Positions 48,402 through 61,249 of a DNA stretch of 64,000 nucleotides are shown here, in pieces. Both the position numbers and the translations under genes were made by a program. This DNA comes from Mya arenaria (Eukaryota > Mollusca > Bivalvia > Myida > Myidae): the NCBI RefSeq assembly GCF_026914265.1, contig NC_069134.1, forward strand, positions 8,983,758-9,047,757. The letters run 5' to 3'. Numbering within the stretch: position 1 is the first letter of the stretch; the number at the start of each line of letters is the position of its first letter. A model generated the notes under the pieces. That model did no database searches and was not told the origin of the DNA. It was given only the letters and a program-made list of their open reading frames with translations.

Positions 48402-48590
48402 TTAAGGTAGTACACCCCTAATGAAAACCTCCACTTCAAACTCTTCAACTTTAATGCTTTAGCCTATGTTGTTAAGCACAGGACTACAAATATTTTTAGG
48501 GTTTTCTGAATCCAGGAAATGATACACATTAAGAAATTATGAAGCTGATCACAGTTTGAACTAGTGTCCGTTAGTGGTGTGCTACTTTAA
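48402..48590. mobile_element. Small TTAA-ended MITE, 189 bp
   Basis: Begins TTAAGGTAGTACACC and ends GGTGTGCTACTTTAA; inverted ends match at 13 of 15. No coding content. Directly follows the short ORF ending at 48400. Confidence 0.6.
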
Positions 48591-49039
48591 GTATATAAGT
48601 TTACGAGATAAATAGATACTTGGCTGCCATTCATGTTGCCCCAATTAAAGTTTGTTAGATACACTTTATGGTAAAACATGCCTGAAACAAAAACAAAAAC
48701 ACATTGGTTATTTAATTTTGGATGAGTATATGCATTGATTCAACTGTAACACTTATTTGCATGGATGTATTTGTCCATATGGGCCATGACCTTCTGGATA
48801 TTTTGTAAATAAAACTTGAAGCTTATACACTATATTGTAGATAACATGGAAACAAATAAACAGGCATTGTTATAACACCATGCTTCTTCTTGAAATACCT
48901 GTATTTCCATTTCCATTGTAAACACAGGTTAAAATGATTGAATTATTATTGAAGAATGTGTTTCAGCGCCCCAAAGCACAGAACACCGTTCCATAGAGCT
49001 AAGGCTTGGGTGTACTACTTTTTACTTTTGCAACGTTTT

Positions 49040-51270
49040 AACTGTTACTGCCATAACCACTACCTCAACCGCCACCATCGTTGCTACCACTGCTCTTACA
49101 ACTGCAAAGACCACTATCACTACTACTGTACTACCACTATCACAACCACAACAACTACCACCACCTCTACCACTACTTCTACCTTTACCACTACTACCAC
49201 TTTAACAACTACCCCCACCTTCACCTCTATTACCACTACCACTACTAACCTTTATACCACTACTACCACTATCACTACTAACCTTTATACCACTACTACC
49301 ACTTTAACCACTACTACCACTATCACTACTAACCTTTATACCACAACTACCACTTTAACCACTACTACCACTATCACTACTAACCTTTATACCACTACTA
49401 CCACTATCACTACTAACCTTTATACCACTACTACCACTATCACTACTAACCTTTATACCACTACTACCACTTTAACCACTACTACCACTATCACTACTAA
49501 CCTTTACCACTACTATCACTATCACTACTAACCTTTATACCACTACTACCACTTTAACCACTACTACCACTATCACTACTAACCTTTATACCACTACTAC
49601 CACTATCACTACTAACCTTTATACCACTACTACCACTTTAACCACTACTACCACTATCACTACTAACCTTTACCACTACTATCACTATCACTACTAACCT
49701 TTATACCACTACTACCACTTTAACCACTACTACCACTATCACTACTAACCTTTATACCACTACTACCACTATCACTACTAACCTTTATACCACTACTACC
49801 ACTTTAACCACTACTACCACTTTGACTACGACTGCCACCTTTATCACTACTACCACTATCACTACTACTACCACTTTAACTACTACTTCCACTTTAACTA
49901 CTACTACCGATTAAACCACTACTACCACTTTAACTACTATTACCACTTTAACTACTACTTCCACTTTAACCAATACTACCACTTAACTACTGCTACCACT
50001 TTAACTACTACTGCCACCTATACCACCTTTGCCTCTACTACCACTATCATTATTAACCTTGATACCACTACTACCACTTTAACTACTACTACCACTTTAA
50101 CTTCTACTACCACTTTAACCACTACTACCACGTTGACTACTACTGCCACCTTAACCACCTTTACCTCTACTACCACTATCACTACTAACCTTGATACCAC
50201 TACTATCACTTTAACTACTACTACCACTTTAACTACTACTACAACTTTAACTACTACTACCACTTTGACTACTACTGCCACCTTTACCACTACTACCACT
50301 ATCACTATCACTACTAACCTTTATACCACTACTATCACTTTAACTACTACTACCACTTTAACTACTACTACCACTTTGACTACGACTGCCACCTTTACCA
50401 CTACTATCACTATCACTACTAACCTTTATACCACTACTACCACTTTAACTACTACTACCACTATCACTACTAACCTTTACCACTACTATCACTATCACTA
50501 CTAACCTTTATACCACTACTATCACTTTAACTACTACCCTTTATACCACTACTATCACTATCACTACTAACCTTTATACCACTACTATCACTATCACTAC
50601 TAACCTTTATACCACTACTATCACTTTAACTACTACTACCACTTTAACTACTACTACCACTTTGACTACGACTGCCACCTTTACCACTACTATCACTATC
50701 ACTACTAACCTTTATACCACTACTACCACTTTAACCACTACTACCACTATCACTACTAACCTTTACCACTACTATCACTATCACTACTAACCTTTATACC
50801 ACTACTATCACTTTAACTACTACTACCACTTTAACTACTACTACCACTTTGACTACGACTGCCACCTTTACCACTACTATCACTATCACTACTAACCTTT
50901 ATACCACTACTATCACTTTAACTACTACTACCACTTTGACTACTACTGCCACCTTTACCACTACTATCACTATCACTACTAACCTTTATCACTACTATCA
51001 CTATCACTACTAACCTTTATACCACTACTACCACTTTAACCACTACTACCACTATCACTACTAACCTTTACCACTACTATCACTATCACTACTAACCTTT
51101 ATACCACTACTACCACTTTAACTAGTACCCTTTTTCCACTTCTACCTGTTTCACTATCACTACAACAACCACTACTATAACCACTACACTATAAGAAGTG
51201 CCACTGCCACTACTGCCATTAACACTACCACCACCTCTATTACCACTATCATCACTTACACCACTCCTAG
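49040..51270 (+). repeat. Simple-repeat block built from ACT/ACC/ATC triplets, about 2.2 kb
   Basis: Triplet-based repeat (ACT, ACC, ATC) with a higher-order phrase of about 51 bases: CACTACTACCACTTTAACCA then CTACTACCACTATCACTACT and AACCTTTATAC. Strongly biased strand composition (C/A/T, almost no G). Gives long Thr-rich frames on the plus and Val-rich frames on the minus strand; these have no start context or neighbouring exon and are not called genes. Confidence 0.95.
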
Positions 51271-51297
51271 GCTACCAATGACCAAATCACTAACACT

Positions 51298-51432
51298 ACT
51301 ACCAGTATCACCACCACCACCACCACTATCACCACCACCAACACCACTACCACACCACCACGGCGATGTTGATGTTGGTGATGATGATGACGACGATGAT
51401 GATAATGATGATGACGATGATGATGATGAGGT
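51298..51432 (+). repeat. (CAC)n then (GAT)n microsatellites
   Basis: About 60 bases of CAC/ACC triplets (51300-51362), then about 65 bases of GAT/GAC triplets (51366-51430). The two are partial complements in triplet class. Ends 230 bases before the nucleoredoxin-like start codon. Confidence 0.85.
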
Positions 51433-51661
51433 CGGTGCTGGCGAAAATGTAGACTGCTATAATCGGCATAATTTTTTACTATACCATTTGCGTCGCTTGG
51501 ATAATAATATCAACAAATCCCACAATGCACCTATGTAAACAATTACTAGTGTAGGTCACTTTCATATTAAACGATTGTTTTGAATGATGAAGAATGTAAT
51601 ACTTACTGATAATGCATTGGTCTCCTAAAAAGGTTAAGCCTGTTGTGAGACATTATTAAAA

Positions 51662-52627
51662 ATGGATTTGTTTAGAGACAAATATCTGTTTACAAAAGAG
51701 TATTACGAAAAGAAAGTTGTTACTCCTGACGAAGAAACATTGACCCAACAATTGAACCTGACTAACTTTGACAAGAAACCGGACGTTAAACCGGAGGACC
51801 AGGAGGTTCCCGGGCGTGTTCTGGGTCACGTCGCGCTCGATGAGAAACTCGTTGGGCTATACTTCTCAGCCGGGTGGTGTCCACCCTGCCAGCAGTTCAC
51901 CCCGCTTCTGTGCGATCTCTATGATGAGCTCTTGAACCGTAAGGCCAACTTTGAGGTGGTCTTCCTCAGCTTCGACAGAACCGCTGATGAAATGGAGAAG
52001 TACTTTATGATCAAACACAGGAGTTGGCTTGCTCTTCCAAACGATGATCCCTTTAAAGAGTGAGAGAACTTATACTTTGCATTTACTTGACGTATGGATA
52101 TATATATACTATAACTACTAGTCAGATAACAACATTGCTCAGTCTGATACCCTTGTGCCATCTTCTGTTTAGTAAATATAATTACGCCGTTGATTCTAAA
52201 ATCGAGGAACAAAATATCAAAACACTTACGGTAAAATAAGAACAACATTTTTTATCTGACTCATATAATGTACATTAACCTGAAAGTCTATCTCGACTCG
52301 AGTACTAGTGTCATGTACGCCACAGTTTATATATTATGCTCAATCAATCTAGTTGCATATCGTTTTTTTACCAGTGAGTTAAAAATGAAGTACAACGTGA
52401 CGGCGGTGCCGAAGTTGATCATCGTCAGTAGGGGTGGGGAGGTTGTGACTGCCAAGGGTCGGAAGGAGGTGCAGGACAAGGGTGTCATCGCCTTCCGGAA
52501 TTGGCAGCAGGCCGCCGCCACATTAGAGGCCAAGCAGCAGGCGCTCGGCAACACGGAAACGACAGCTGCTTCCGGAGACGGCGCGGAAAAAGCGCTTGAA
52601 GGACTGACCACTGAGAACGAAACATGA
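51662..52627 (+). CDS. Nucleoredoxin-like protein (RdCVF2/NXNL2 type), thioredoxin fold
   Basis: Two exons, 51662-52059 and 52375-52627, joined in phase 2 (AAAGA|GTGAGA, TTACCAG|T) to 216 aa. Thioredoxin-like fold with active site WCPPC at residues 72-76, then FTPLLCDLYDELL, FEVVFLSFDRT and WLALPNDDPFKDEL. The second exon gives KYNVTAVPKLIIV, with the family's cis-proline, and GGEVVTAKGRKEVQDKG. These match human NXNL2 closely in order; human NXNL2 lacks the CxxC (it has CAPS), while this protein keeps it. An extra 50 or so N-terminal residues and an Ala/Glu-rich tail are added. Likely a cytosolic disulfide reductase, by family. Could be orthologous to NXNL1, NXNL2 or their ancestor, so no symbol is given. 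Confidence 0.87.
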
Positions 52628-55600
52628 TTGCATATTTTATAATGACATGGATACGCAAATTATAGTCAATGCTCATTTTGGGCCAATCTTGAGAGTAAAA
52701 AAAGTGCGTCACCACTACGGGCTTTAATTCAGGATGATTTCAAACTGATTCGCTTTATTTGTGCGTTGGGGTTGGTTTATATGTGTTGCCATATCTATAC
52801 TTTGTCAAATTCATATGCGTATTTAAAGTAAGTTTTAAACATATGATTCTGTTGGGATTATTAAAAATTGTACTATTATTTAAGAGTGTACTCACATATC
52901 GCCTGTTGACTGTTTATAAACAGAACCCGAAAACGCGCCTAGGCATTGGTCGCATGCAGTTCCCACTGTGCGTATTCAGCTGAATCAATACCAGTGTGTG
53001 CATATCACGTGATAAATTACGTCATATATGCTACGTCGGAGGGTAACATTTTGATTTAATAATATTGACTTAAATCAAAGATAACTTTTCTTTTATTACA
53101 CCATTTTAGATAAAACAAAGGCAGTCTATGCCGCTCAAAGAACCCCACCTTCGTTTTATTACGATGTTCATCAGACGTAGTAAAGAGCAAAACACTAGCT
53201 CATTACATATTCATGTCATTAATGTCTTTCAGACGTTCTCTATTTTGGCAACTTAACATTCACCAAAACCTACCGAGCATGTTAATCCGTGTCTTCTTAC
53301 AGGTGCATCCCCATTTTAATGCCTCACAATTTTACCAGTCCATATTTGCACTTAAAATTAAGCACACTTTTTAGCTGTGGTATTTCGTAGCTGCCTTCGT
53401 TGGTGGCAAGGTTTGCACTTGGGGAATCGTTTTTGCAGTGTTCACTTTTTGCACTAATTTTAAAGTTCCTCCTCTGGTTTTCCTCTATCCAATGACAAAA
53501 CTATGTATTCACCTGCTGTTTTGAAATGTTCTTGTGTGCTCTCCTTAAGAAAAAAAAACCCTTCTGAATGTTATTTAAAAAGGGGATCTGGTGTTGCCTT
53601 CTTAAGTTATTGCTACTTCCCTCATATGCCATATTTCCGTGATACTGTTTGACATCCGCTGAAAGCATGAACAAATGGTAGAATGCGAAATTCGTCAATT
53701 CTTAGAACACTTTTTGCTGTAATGTATCAATTTTACTCCTTTTTAGTGAAGAATCAGATTTAGAATAGATGTGATATAAATGTATGTTTAAATGATAAAA
53801 AGAAGAACTTACAAGTCTGTGTTTCCCCCGAAAATAACTGTAGGTTTGTATTAACTGAAGGTTTGTTTTTGGATAATCAACCATCTGTTTGAACAATGAA
53901 GACCTCAATGTCACCCTCGTCATTGTACATAGGGCACTCTGTACTAGACATGCATCCCCCTGATAAGGAAATACGGATCTGTCTGTTATCGACATTAAAA
54001 AGAATATATGTATATTTCGATCTGATCGGATAATTGTCATTGAGACAAACTTTTTAACAACCTACATCCCCCCGCCCCCTACCCCCCCCCCCCCACCCCT
54101 TATTATACAATCACACGTACTGTCTCTAGTTGACTGTTCGGAGCTGTATCCATCACATAATAATAGTGAAAGATAGGCGCACAGATCGAACTGGAAAGGA
54201 TATTCAAAATCATTGACTGCCTCGTATGAAGCATTTGTACTATTAAGAATAATAAGATTATTAAAATCAAAGAATGTACAAGCAGGAAGTACACAATTTA
54301 TAAATACTGTGTAAACATGCACGGGCGATCAAAACGCATATCTTTTTTAAGTTGTGTGGTTGGTTTGAATTTATAACCCTGACCGTCTTCCATAGTTTTA
54401 AAATTTACAGCCTATTGATTTGTATGACTGTTAACAAGCACACCGTCTATATGGAAATCGCAAATGGTAAGTATGGTGATAAATACGGGTCATCGGTAAA
54501 ATAAAATATTGTTCAAATTTTAAATGTCTTCAGTTTGAATTTCCGCGTGAGCTCGGGGTGAGGACTTTTCACAGGCAAAAATATAATCTATAAATATAAT
54601 CACAAAATATACAAAAAGTTTGTGAAGGAATTTGTTGGACCCCAAATACTAAATTGACTAGCTTATTATATTATAAATAGTTTGCTCTTTGATATTTCAA
54701 GTATAAAAATCCCTAGTTTAAGTGGAACCCTTTAGCAATTGATGATATGTGCTCAAGTATTTGAAGATCACAATTTTCAATAGTGTTTAATGACGGGTTT
54801 CAGCGATTCGTTGTTGTGTGACTAGATGCTTGACATAATTACGTGATGTTATCAATGTAGTTTAAAAGGTCAAAATATCCTCTCTCTTTAAGTCCTTGTG
54901 GCCTTGTGGTTAAGACGTCGGTTCAAATTGCATGGGTTTACTATTTTTGTCTTGACTTTACCAGTGTTGGTTCGCAACCCAATAAAACCTCAATATTGTT
55001 TTATATTTCATTTGTTTTTTTGTTTTCTTTGCAATTTCAATTTCGCAGGATGCATTTACATAAACTATTATATGCAGGAAATTTATTCATTGACAACCAC
55101 ATCAAAAGTGAAAAGGATATATATACAAAAGGGAAAGGACACGTACTTCAAATGGGAAGATATGGGAAAATAAATCAAATGTATTTTTTTGGGAATTTCT
55201 CTCATTATCATTCCGGATGTATTTATTTAAGGCCCAATTTGTAGAGTTTAAAAAAAAATTGTGAGGATATTAAATGTTATTAGGCCACGCTGATTTAAGT
55301 TTAAATAATTCAGGTATTCAATGTGCAGTATTTGGAATTTTGGTTGCCTCCGGACCATATTATTTTGTATCATTTCCAAGTTTTTGACATGTAGAGAAAA
55401 AGTATGTAAAAACATATACGTAACAAATATTACAAACATACATTTTTTGCATTTAATTATTTCAAAAAAGTCTTTACACGTCCGTTTTCAATTTAATAAA
55501 GAACACGAATACAAACTGCCATAACTTTATCTGTAACTTAATTTCGGTCATTCAATTTACATAATAGTAATTATAAAGCAGTACCCTTTCGAATGACACG

Positions 55601-58600
55601 TTAATGATATTTAGTCACAATGCCTTCAATTTTAACATTACCACCAATGGCTAAATTTCTTGACAAGCTTATGTGTACATCGGACTCCTTACTTATCATG
55701 GCAATTGCGTAGTATCCTGCATTTAGCCCTGTGTTCAGTGAATCACGCAAATGCATTTAATTAGAATTCAGCGATTTTTTTTTAGTTTTTTTTTAAACAT
55801 TTGTATGGAAAATCAAACTTTATCACCAAACAATAAAAAAAGAGTACAGCAGGATGTAACGCCTCTGTCATTTTACCCACGATACCGCTAGAACACTCTC
55901 ACTCACTCGTGGTTTTAAATTGATATGCTAAAGATTCTACAAGTAGTAATGTGCTCAATAGTCTATATTTATATATAAACGAGGTGCTAATCAAGTACGA
56001 TATTGTATATTAAATAAAATTATGTAATTGTAATCTCTGCTCAACACGCACACGAAGGTTATTGTTTATTTGGAAGTCTATGTTCAAGTCTAGCACGGAC
56101 ACATTATACGTCGATCAAAAGTTTGAATTTAAAAGTCGAATATTGTGAAAAATACTGCCATCCCATCGGCTCTAAAATGATTTCAATAATTTAAATCTTA
56201 TGACCTGAATGTTTACACTATACAGATATATGATGAGAAAGCGTATTAAACCTTTCAGTAATTTGTCAGACGAATATCAATTATGGGAAATAATCTGCTT
56301 ACAAATGCATTATTTGGCAATTATAATTGCAAAATCTGATCAAATAAACGAATAAAAGTGCCAAGGGCATTGCGACTGCCAATGCAGTTCAAAATGAATA
56401 GTTTTAGCCATGCTTGTGAATAAGTGAAAAACGTTCTGCCGGTTACTAACAGTTTTTTTTTGCAAATCGACCAAATGTAATGATCAACGTGTTCACGCAT
56501 TGTAAAGCTTCATTCTAGTGTACACAATACATCCACCTTTGTGCAAACATATACCCCGTTTATATGACCAATATTTACCCCTGGGTGTTTTTTGGATGCG
56601 TTCATATGGCATTTGAAAAACTATATATATCTTTAATAAAAAGCAAATTAGAAATATACATACATGATATTGATAAAGCTATTCTAAAGGCCAAATGTTG
56701 GTCTTATACACGCAGCAGTTAATCCATGACGCTTTAAAATATGCGATAGTTATCGTAATCTTTTAAAACAGACATACCCTTTTTATAGTATAAAGATTAT
56801 TATCTTCAGGGCCATCCTTACATTGCTTTTGTCGGTCGACATTTTCGTATCCGAGTTGCACATATTCTATACAAGTTCATGCGCACAAAAAGAGTTTCTT
56901 TTACTTAAGAGTATATACAAATGTAGGTGATATTTAGCTCTATAAATCATACCATTCATTCCTTTATATAAAGGGTTGCATGTCTTTCTGTCTTCTGTAG
57001 TTTATCCACACGCTTCGTGTTTTTCGCTAAAAAAACTCCACCATCTGGTGACCGTGTTGATATGACAATAAATGAATGAACAGACACAATGAAGACGGTT
57101 TCAAAAATGATACAATATTCAGGAAAAGCCTGAACGATTTTGCACATAAACATAATTCAAGGCGTCGATAAAAGTATTATTACCCCAACAATTTTAAATC
57201 CATTTTATAAAGTATTTTACGACGAATATGACTACTGCAACAGCTTTTCATAATGAACAAATAGGTGAACATGATCCAATTATGGCATGTCACAGCAGTT
57301 TGAGATGCGCATCACTATTTCTGTTTTAAATTGCTTGTTACAAAAAAATCTCATGAAACATGGTTTTCATGTACATTCGAAGGCATATTTCATAATTTAA
57401 GTTGGATAGTTTGACATTTGATACTATAACATATATATAAAAATACTACGTGGCATATAGTCTAAACATGCATTTTAAATCTTATTATAGAATGAGAAGT
57501 ATTAAATGTGTATGTACTAAATGAAACTAACGGACTAGGTCATCTGTAGGTTTCTTGTATAATAAACAGCTACACAGATGTCTGATCAAGTGTTTATGTT
57601 TGTTGTTGTTGTTGAGTTTATAAAGGTCTACCCGCGCCCTATAATGGCTGCATTATGGCTTGACCCCGTCACATCCCCAAGTGTGACTTAAACAGAATTT
57701 TGAAGCCAAAGGGGGAGTTTTACCCCCATCGGCTGATGGGATATTCGCCAAAAGAATAATTTTGTACCCAAAATGCCGCGAAAACTGCGATGAATGACAT
57801 CTAGAGTGGCCCCACAGCTCTGAAAAATGTTTATGTTTAATCGTCGAAACTATATTTATATAAGGTTTGTATACCTATCAATTATAGGGCATTTGTACAG
57901 TGTTTACTTTATTTTTAGCACTGTCTGACACTGACCAATGCAATTATACATGAATTTGCTATCGTTAAATAGTATTATTTCAACTAAATCTGTTTGATGG
58001 AAATTCCCTTTAATGTTTCCTTAAAAGGTCGTTCGATGAATGCAATTTTAAACAGAAACATGCTGCACCTCGGTGTAATAAAATTAACAGAGCCATTCAA
58101 AACTATATATACAAGTACACGTATGTTTATATTTGATGTGTTATAATATGACTATAATAATACCCTAAAACTGAATCGTTGGGTTCAGACGGGATGAGTG
58201 GTGAAACAAGGAAAAACTAGTTAAATATTGCTTAATATATACAAACTTGTTCATTTTAAAGTTAACATAGTAAACCATAGTTTCTTTTAAAACAGTTTTC
58301 ATGAATTCCAGAAAGTGCAAGTTTTGTTATAGCGTTAACGTGTATACAGTCTAATACATGCTTTAAACAGACGATAGAAGTTATTTGACATATATCATAT
58401 ATTTTTACCCATTTATCATGAAGACAATCCCGACCTACGCCATTCAAGGATGTAATGAAATGTCAAATGCTTTAATTATTCACTGTTTATGGCATTCTAT
58501 TTTTATGTCAGGTTATTAATCCTTGTTTTCATTTTTTACAATTCTTATGAACATTTGGAAGCAAGCGCGAAATAGAATAAAAATGCACATACATTTGGCG
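52628..58600. other. 6 kb with no supported gene
   Basis: AT-rich. A tRNA-like stretch (GTGGTTAAGACGTCGG at about 54906, TTGGTTCGCAACCC near 54967) may be an old SINE head. A poly-C tract lies at 54065-54100. A GC-richer segment at 57625-57840 ('gggggagttttacccccatc') differs in composition from its surroundings and looks like an interspersed repeat. No ORF here has a recognisable domain or splice support. Confidence 0.4.
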
Positions 58601-58604
58601 CAAC

Positions 58605-59391
58605 GATTGAAATTAAGTGTCTAGGGTGGCAATAAAGATAGCTCTAAGGTGTTTGGTGCAGCTACGACTGGAATAAAGTGTCCAGGCTGGCGATTTACAG
58701 AGCTTTAAGGTGTTTGGTGCACCTACGACTGAAATAAAGTGTCCATGCTGGCGATTTAAATAACTCTAAGATGTTTGGTGCAGCTACGACTGAAATGAAG
58801 TGTCCATGCTGGCGATTTACATAGCTCTAAGGCATTTGGAGTAGCAATGACTGAAATAAAGTGTCTAGGCTGGCAATATACATAACTCTAAGGCATTTGG
58901 TGCAGCAACGACAGGAATAAAAAGTCGAGGCTGGCGATTTATATAGCTCTAGGGCATTTGGTGCAGCTACGATTGAAATAAAGTACCCAGGCTGGCGATA
59001 TACATAGCTCTAAGACATTTGGTGTAGCTACGACTAAAATAAAGTCGAGGCTGGCGATATACATAGCTCTAAGGCATTTGGTGCAGCTACGACTGAAATA
59101 AAGTCGAGGCTGGCGATTTACATAACTCTAAGGCATTTGGTGCAGCAACGACAGGAATAAAAAGTCGAGGCTGGGGATATACATAGCTCTAAGACATTTG
59201 GTGTAGCTACGACTAAAATAAAGTCGAGGCTGGCGATATACATAGCTCTAAGGCATTTGGTGCAGCTACGACTGAAATAAAGTCGAGGCTGGCGATATAC
59301 ATAGCTCTAGGGCATTTGGTGCAGCTACGACTGAAATAAAGTCCAGGCTGGCGATATACATAGCTCTAAGGCATTTGGTGCAGCTACGACA
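58605..59391 (+). repeat. Minisatellite with 58-62 bp unit, about 13 copies
   Basis: Unit GGCTGGCGATATACATAGCT then CTAAGGCATTTGGTGCAGCT and ACGACTGAAATAAAGTCGA. Copies differ by point changes and by 1-3 bases in the AAAGT(GTC)C(A/G)A(G)G junction. A pair of neighbouring units recurs (59041-59160 resembles 59161-59290), suggesting block duplication. No transcript or gene evident. Confidence 0.92.
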
Positions 59392-59819
59392 TGGTTATTT
59401 GTACAAACGCATGCTTTATTTACATTCTCAAATGCATTAAATATTACACATGCTAAATGTTTATGATAAACATCGTTTTCCTCTGAAAGTGTTATACTTT
59501 TATTGGGCATCTTGTTTGTTATCGTTATAAACTCTGTAAGTACCGTGACGTATATGCGGTATACGCTTCCATAGTTGTTACTTTAAAAGTAACTTTAATA
59601 ACGGCAATGTACAACTTCATTCTGGCGTACGCAATTACATCATATCGTATATCCCCTTTAAGCCAAGCATTATATTTGTGCGTTTGTGTGTTAACAAAAA
59701 TATCTGATATATTTAGTGTATTTGCTAACGCTACAGAACGTCTGGTTTTTTACAAAGAATGTCAATAATAATTATAATGATCTGTCAAGATTCATTAATG
59801 ACATTTCTTTTATCGTTTA

Positions 59820-60603
59820 CAATGCTTGTACTCAAGTTGCACATGTTCAATGTACAAGTCGGGAACTAGCCACTGTGGAAACATGTTCAAACAGTCTGGG
59901 TTGCTATCTTTTGAAGACAGGTGCTATTATCATCTCTCATTACTTGTTTTCAAAAGCATGAATTGTTTGACTCCTTCGTACTTCACAGAATTGTTAACAT
60001 TTGCCAAAAATGAGCACTATAACTTGCGTTCTTCAGAAAACAAGGATCTTTTTGTTGTAAAACCTAGAACAAACTATATCAAAAATACATTTGCCTATAA
60101 AGCAATGAAAATTTGGAATAATCTTCCTACATACATAAACTGTCAAGATAAGCTACCAGCCTTTAAACATGCATTAAAAGGCTACTTATTGGCAAAATAA
60201 TTTTATCACATGAACAAAAAATCTTGACACTTTATTTAAATCATATTATAATAAATAGTTCATTGTTTACATGAATTGTGTTAATGTACGTATATGACAT
60301 TCTTGCAACAACTTGTAATGGATACTACCAAATATGTAAATATATTGATTGAATGTGGTTTTACTGAATATATCTACATTATTTACAGTATGAAATTATT
60401 GTAATTTATAATCATCATATTAAACTGAGTTGTGTTTGTCGAAGAAATGTATGATAGTGATAGTGTGATTGTATGTTTTGTATGTTGCTTAATATGTATA
60501 GTACATGTGTTTTTGTAATACTTTTTGTGTGAAGGCCATGCTGGAAATAAGTAGTATGTCTGTAATGATTGTACACTTAGTATGTAACCTTCGTTAAATA
60601 AAG

Positions 60604-60634
<31 letters not shown>

Positions 60635-60636
60635 GC
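59820..60636 (+). mobile_element. 5'-truncated LINE 3' end with (TTA)n tail
   Basis: The frame 59826-60200 codes the typical LINE ORF2 C-terminus: LLVFKSMNCLTPSYFTELLT, NLRSSENKDL, NTFAYKAMKIWNNLP and FKHALKGYLL, then a stop. About 400 bases of 3'-UTR follow, ending in AATAAAGTTG and a (TTA)n run at 60607-60633. The microsatellite tail fits CR1/jockey-like groups; exact clade uncertain. The left edge of the insertion is not certain and may lie near 59700. Confidence 0.75.
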
Positions 60637-61249
60637 AAGTGTATGCCCACCACGGCAGTTATCATATCTAAGAGTACAGATGTAAGATAAAGGTTTCGAG
60701 ATATTTTTTTAAATGCGATTAGAAGGACCAAGTTTTATTTGAGCTTACACCAAAATACCGTTTCCATGGGATAAAATTAGTATGAGTGTCTGTGCAAATT
60801 TCCGCATTGGTACCTAGTTAAACCAATAAAACCGCCTCAAGAATTACGAGATTTTCCTAGCCAAATCGTCCACGGTACACACTGATGCACAATGAGATTC
60901 TATGTCTCCTTCAGGGAGGTTAATATTTATATATTAGCTGAACAAAAAATAATTTATTCGACTTATATCATTACGGTTTCTCATTATAATGATATACAAA
61001 TAGATAAGTACAATTGTTTAACAACAATCAATACACAAATATTAGTTGCTAATTATGACATATCAACAAAATCATACCTAATTTCGAAGCAATGCATATG
61101 AGAAAAAAATCATTCAGTGTTGTTGAATACTTTATTTCTACTTCTATATGCATCTCTTTTATAGGTGGCAGTATTCTTTTTTAGAATTAATCAGTGAAAT
61201 CATGTTGAAAACACATGGATTTCTCCAATAAAACATTTTAATGTGTCTT

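Noticed and set aside
48956-49531. 191-aa Thr-rich 'mucin-like' protein
   Set aside because: A product of the triplet repeat. No splice sites, signal peptide or flanking exon.
50018-50311. Val-rich ORF on the minus strand
   Set aside because: Complement of the same triplet repeat.
54898-55244. ORFs of 91 and 112 aa
   Set aside because: Overlap each other and a tRNA-like SINE remnant; hydrophobic composition is what AT-rich DNA gives; no domain.
58605-59391. CRISPR-like spaced repeats
   Set aside because: The whole 59-base unit is repeated without unique spacers, and this is a eukaryotic genome.
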